A stretch of DNA of 64,000 nucleotides from a virus. Location: the IMG/VR virus record IMGVR_UViG_3300017917_000715, positions 1 through 64,000 of that record; one strand, written 5' to 3'. Of this stretch, positions 61,260 through 64,000 are shown piece by piece. Under the pieces are notes generated by a model that did not search any database, had not been told where the DNA came from, and worked only from the letters and a program-made list of their open reading frames with translations. Made by a program: the position numbers and the translations under genes. The stretch's first letter is position 1. Every line of letters begins with the position of its first letter.

Positions 61260-62008
61260 TTAGGCAAGTACCAATATCAGTTAACACTTTGTATATTAAT
61301 GGTGATTCGTGGGCTTATGGTAGCGAGTTGCGTGACCCAACAGCTCTAGACATTACCAACGACTTTGATCCAGTACATGACAACTACCGCAAGGCACACA
61401 ACTGGACCGGACAGATAGCTAGAGCATATGACCTTGAGCTAGTAGACAGTTCATGGGCCGGTGGCAGTAACGAACGCATTGTTCGTACAACCATTGCTGA
61501 CGTTACAAACTTATTACAGCAACGCAAGAAACCGTTTGTTATTATTGCTTGGACACAAATGCAACGCTTTGAGTTGTTTACCAATGGCTGTTGGAAAGAG
61601 TTTGTAGGACCAAATGATCGATCAACTCCCCAAATAGGATTCGAAATTTGGGAAAAGTACAGTTCAGATCATTCAGACTTGTTAAAATATTTGCAACAAG
61701 TTATATTATTAGATGCATTTCTCAAAGTAAACAATGTTCCTTACTTTGGGACTAACGTATTCAGGCACAATTATTCGATACTGGAGGACTATGCAAGAGA
61801 TCCTGCATTTAAGCCCTACCTGTATCAACTAAACAAAGTAGTACAATTAGAAAGGCACATGTACAACTATGCTATTAGCCAAATCTTAACTGCACATCTC
61901 GATGTTGAGTACGGTGTAGGAGGACATCCGCTAGAGCGTGGGCATACTATCATAGCAGAATATCTTAAAGCACAATTAGACCAAAGATTCAAAATCACCA
62001 AGGCATAA
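61256..62008 (+). CDS. SGNH-type hydrolase-like protein
   Basis: A 250-aa protein with SGNH/GDSL hydrolase blocks: LYINGDSWAYGSEL (block I serine Ser18), WAGGSNERIVR (block II/III Gly and Asn, residues 69-72) and GGHPLERGHTIIAEYL (block V, His224 with no clear Asp two before it). In this family the final acid-His pair is usually DxxH, so the catalytic acid is uncertain. SGNH enzymes cleave esters or acetyl groups from sugars and lipids. Together with the cytidylyltransferase two genes upstream it might modify a surface sugar or lipid; that is inference. Confidence 0.7.
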   Translation: MIRQVPISVNTLYINGDSWAYGSELRDPTALDITNDFDPVHDNYRKAHNWTGQIARAYDLELVDSSWAGGSNERIVRTTIADVTNLLQQRKKPFVIIAWTQMQRFELFTNGCWKEFVGPNDRSTPQIGFEIWEKYSSDHSDLLKYLQQVILLDAFLKVNNVPYFGTNVFRHNYSILEDYARDPAFKPYLYQLNKVVQLERHMYNYAISQILTAHLDVEYGVGGHPLERGHTIIAEYLKAQLDQRFKITKA

Positions 62009-62032
62009 CCAATCCGTGGCATACATAAGTGC

Positions 62033-62476
62033 ATGTCATGGTATTACAAAGATCAACTAATTGAAACCCTCCCTGAGGACTGTGTTGGCTTTGTGTATAT
62101 CATAACTAACCTCTTAAGCGACCGGAAATACATAGGCAAAAAACTAGCTAAATTTTCCAAAACTACATATAAAACAGTAAAACTTAAAAACGGCACAAAG
62201 AAAAAGAAAAAGATTCGCAGTAAAATAGACAGCGACTGGCAAGAATATTATGGTTCTAGCCCAGAATTATCTAAAGATATTGCGGAATTAGGCACAGCAA
62301 ACTTCAAAAGAGAAATACTTTTTTACTGTACTAGCAAGGCAGAATGTAGTTATATCGAGGCTCGCGAACAATTTTCCCGCAAAGTTTTAGAATCAAATGA
62401 GTATTATAACGGCCATATTCAAGTAAGAGTACACGGCTCACATATAATCAAGGCTCAACAAAAACAGGCAAAATAA
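62033..62476 (+). CDS. GIY-YIG endonuclease-like protein (SegE-like)
   Basis: A 147-aa protein with a GIY-YIG domain: CVGFVYIITNLLSDRKYIGK (the GIY-YIG pair appears as VYI ... KYIG) and then a basic insert KNGTKKKKKIRSK, YYGSSPELSKDIAELG and a Glu in CSYIEAREQFSRKVL. This matches the SegE-like family, as I recall. Such proteins can be homing endonucleases or repair-type nucleases. It is the last gene before the 0.5-kb hairpin-rich gap, which could make it the nuclease of a mobile intergenic unit, but no repeat borders are visible. Confidence 0.75.
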   Translation: MSWYYKDQLIETLPEDCVGFVYIITNLLSDRKYIGKKLAKFSKTTYKTVKLKNGTKKKKKIRSKIDSDWQEYYGSSPELSKDIAELGTANFKREILFYCTSKAECSYIEAREQFSRKVLESNEYYNGHIQVRVHGSHIIKAQQKQAK

Positions 62477-62477
62477 C

Positions 62478-62880
62478 GCCAAATTAAGCCCGCACTGGCG
62501 ACTGTTAAGTGCCCAAAATCCGTTCTGATGTGTGACGGTAAGGTAGTTCTGCTTGGCGCAGAGATGCAAATCACTATCCTTTACAGGACGTTGATGGGAT
62601 ATGCCTAAAGAAAAACCCGTTTGATTTGTAGCTATAGGATAAGAAATAGGCTAAAAGAAGGGAGAAAAACCCTACGTTTGCAAGTCAGTTAGCGTTGATT
62701 TGTAAACCGCCGTCATGTTAAGACAGCACGATTAGGTACCGGATGACCGCCTAAGCTAGTAGAAATACTTGTAGTGTAAACGCTAAGTGAACTGCTCAAC
62801 TCAGATAATGTTCAACTTTTGCCCGCAAGGGCAAAGTGTGACTACACAATCTAGATAATATCTAAACGCTTCGCGTTTAT
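62478..62880 (+). ncRNA. Candidate structured noncoding RNA
   Basis: A 0.5-kb stretch without a credible gene (62477-62992), much of it able to fold. Visible helices include CGCCA/TGGCG (62477-62500), TCTGC/GCAGA (62548-62562) inside a longer imperfect stem GGTAGT/ACTATCC, the long-range TTAGCGTT (62689-62696) with AACGCTAA (62779-62786), AGTA-GAAA-TACT (62759-62770), TTTGCCC-GCAA-GGGCAAA (62818-62835) and AAACGC-TTC-GCGTTT (62864-62878). GNRA-type tetraloops recur. GTTCTGATGTGTGACGG (62522-62538) and CTAAGCTAGTAGA (62751-62763) resemble by eye the two ends of tmRNA, but no tag ending in an Ala-Ala-type codon run or clear acceptor stem was found. The strand is assumed. Confidence 0.4.
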
Positions 62881-62936
62881 CATATGTTTGTTGATTATGT
62901 AAAAAATAGAAAAAAGCTCGAGCGAAAGCGAAGAGC

Positions 62937-62958
62937 AGAAGAACGTAGTTCTTCTTTT
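62937..62958 (+). terminator. Terminator-like hairpin
   Basis: AGAAGAAC (62937-62944), loop GTA, GTTCTTCT (62948-62955), then TTT. A perfect 8-bp stem with a short T-run, following the other hairpins and just before the late promoter box at 62965. Likely ends transcripts from the gp55-GIY-YIG run or the candidate RNA. Confidence 0.55.
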
Positions 62959-62964
62959 AACAGT

Positions 62965-62972
62965 GATAAATA
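62965..62972 (+). promoter_or_regulatory. T4-type late promoter box GATAAATA
   Basis: GATAAATA followed by TCATACC, 20 bp before the ATG at 62993, which follows GAGGAA. Same form and spacing as the other late boxes. Confidence 0.7.
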
Positions 62973-62992
62973 TCATACCACGAGGAATTATA

Positions 62993-64000
62993 ATGAAAGT
63001 CCATGAAATATTAGCAGAAGAAAGCCCTAAAGGTGTTGCATTTGAAATCTTTATAAAGATGTTGCCTAAAGAACTATCAAAAGCAGCATTAAAAGAAATT
63101 GATGATGCATTGCGCTGGTTAGCACGTACAGCTAAATCAAATCCTACTGTTGTTGAGGACTTAGCCACTTCGTGGGTTGCTGGTTCTAAGCAATTAGGTA
63201 TTAGTGTTCGCGAAATGGCACAAATGGCTGAACCTATTTGTAAGAAAGCTGGCATTGATGAGATGGACATTTATAAAGCTAAAGTGCTTGCTGAGAAATT
63301 AGCAGAGCCAAGCATGTGGCAAAAATTCAAAGATATGGTAGGCCTTGGTTCTAAGAAAGATCCTCTCAAACCTGCTGAAACTCCTAAGCCCGGTGAAGCT
63401 CCTGCGCCAGCACCTAAACCAGGTGAACCTCCTGCGCCTACTCCGACTCCTGAGCCAGCACCTACTACAACACCTAAACCAAGTGAACCACCAGCACCAG
63501 CTACTCCTACTAGAATTGCTGAACTACAATCAACTGGTAGAAAATGGTTAGAAAAGTATAACCCAAAATTGATGAGTTGGTGGCAAAGAGCTGATGTTAT
63601 TGCTATGGCATACGGTATTATTGAGCCTTGGTATACATTTAAAAAAGATGCAGAATGGGCAATTGGCGCATTTACAACACAAGCTAAAAACCCAGACGGG
63701 TCGTTGATATTTAAAACTAAAGAAGAGTTGTCTAAAGGCGTACAGCAAGCTGCACAAGAAGCAATGGCACAAACATTAGCCCTAATAGCAGGAAGAAAAA
63801 TTATTGGATACTTTACCGGTGTCAACAGATTAAGAGCACTAGACAAGAAAACACAAGACGAGATTAACGCTATCTATTCTACGTTAGGTGCAAAAGGACA
63901 AGTTGCCTTTGCCGCTTGGTTAGATACACCTCCAGGACGTCGTGCATTTGACGGATGGTTATGGGGTCAACTGTATAGCCAAACTGGACAAGAGGATACT
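62993..64000 (+). CDS. Late virion-type protein with Pro-rich linker (3' end outside window)
   Basis: At least 336 aa, open to the end of the window. It begins MKVHEILAEESPKGV. L7-A8-E9 fits the (I/L)-x-E cleavage site of the T4 prohead protease gp21, so a short propeptide may be removed. Residues 10-115 are helical. About 124-172 is a Pro/Ala/Glu-rich linker (KPGEAPAPAPKPGEPPAPTP and similar). Then comes a Trp-rich helical region with MSWWQRADVIAMAYGIIEPW and a PGRRAFDGWLWGQLYSQTG end. The late promoter and possible cleavage site suggest an internal or packaged virion protein. No enzyme motif was seen in the visible part. Confidence 0.65.
   Translation, partial: MKVHEILAEESPKGVAFEIFIKMLPKELSKAALKEIDDALRWLARTAKSNPTVVEDLATSWVAGSKQLGISVREMAQMAEPICKKAGIDEMDIYKAKVLAEKLAEPSMWQKFKDMVGLGSKKDPLKPAETPKPGEAPAPAPKPGEPPAPTPTPEPAPTTTPKPSEPPAPATPTRIAELQSTGRKWLEKYNPKLMSWWQRADVIAMAYGIIEPWYTFKKDAEWAIGAFTTQAKNPDGSLIFKTKEELSKGVQQAAQEAMAQTLALIAGRKIIGYFTGVNRLRALDKKTQDEINAIYSTLGAKGQVAFAAWLDTPPGRRAFDGWLWGQLYSQTGQEDT

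Noticed and set aside
62528-62608. A 26-codon open frame (ATG at 62528, TAA at 62606) inside the hairpin-rich gap.
   Set aside because: No ribosome site, no coupling to another gene, and it runs across both arms of the predicted TCTGC/GCAGA stem. I treat the region as noncoding.
62477-62992. Group I intron or other self-splicing element next to the GIY-YIG gene.
   Set aside because: The genes on both sides look intact and no split gene or clear intron core (P7-type pairing) was seen. A GIY-YIG neighbour alone is not enough.
1-64000. CRISPR arrays, insertion sequences, tRNA genes, att sites or an origin.
   Set aside because: No regularly spaced repeats, transposase frames, cloverleaf sequences or direct-repeat borders were seen. 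The only repeats are protein-module repeats in fibre genes.
1-64000. Cyanophage identity.
   Set aside because: Gene content is of the same broad T4-like branch, but no photosynthesis genes (psbA, psbD, hli, petE) are present in the window. This does not exclude a cyanobacterial host, since such genes could lie elsewhere.

Overview
The window is a contiguous piece of a large, AT-rich T4-like myovirus genome of the marine/freshwater 'exo-T-even' type, the branch that holds cyanophages and pelagiphages. The evidence is a run of T4 core baseplate genes (gp48-like, gp53, gp5, gp25, gp6), the T4 late sigma factor gp55 next to the gp47/gp46 recombination nuclease, T4-type RNase H, and repeated late-promoter boxes (GATAAATA) in front of virion genes. 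I saw no photosynthesis genes and no tRNA. Several promoters are textbook sigma-70 sites (TTGACA, 17 bp, TATAAT). I therefore infer a heterotrophic proteobacterial host, but the host is not shown directly.

Layout. (1) 1-12706, plus strand: tightly overlapping small genes. They include a left-truncated folE, queE, a 2OG-Fe(II) oxygenase-like gene, RNase H, a pair of acidic paralogues, a MoxR-type AAA+ ATPase with a VWA/HEILH partner, thyX, and a flavin-dependent-halogenase-like gene that seems to lack the catalytic residues. (2) 12691-17524, minus strand: a glycosyltransferase-like island, with four proteins that carry a DxD-type motif and one that contains a three-fold repeated module. (3) 17593-24561, minus strand: fibre and collar-type virion proteins. 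Three of them share the same N-terminal module. (4) 24672-25711, plus strand: a Rossmann-like small protein and queC. (5) 25692-56952, minus strand: LamG protein, a 1906-aa fibre-like protein, a repeat protein, a 4946-aa giant, then gp6, gp25, gp5, a hub-like protein, gp53 and a gp48-like protein. (6) 57033-62476, plus strand: gp55, gp47, gp46, a cytidylyltransferase, a small helical protein, an SGNH hydrolase and a GIY-YIG protein. (7) 62477-62992: about 0.5 kb without a gene but rich in hairpins, a candidate structured RNA. (8) 62993 to the end: a right-truncated, late-promoter-driven protein.

How it fits together. gp55 (57033) should read the GATAAATA boxes found before 5431, 6183, 18504, 20056, 24561, 51495 and 62993. 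FolE, QueE and QueC are three of the four enzymes from GTP to preQ0, which points to 7-deazaguanine in phage DNA or in tRNA; QueD is not in the window. At both convergent junctions (12.7 kb and 25.7 kb) a terminator-like hairpin for one operon lies inside the coding sequence of the opposing gene. The points most worth a second look are the hairpin-rich RNA region, the antisense terminator inside queC, the promoter-spacer hairpins before the MoxR and VWA genes, the catalytically altered halogenase-like protein, and the 4946-aa protein at the gp7 position.
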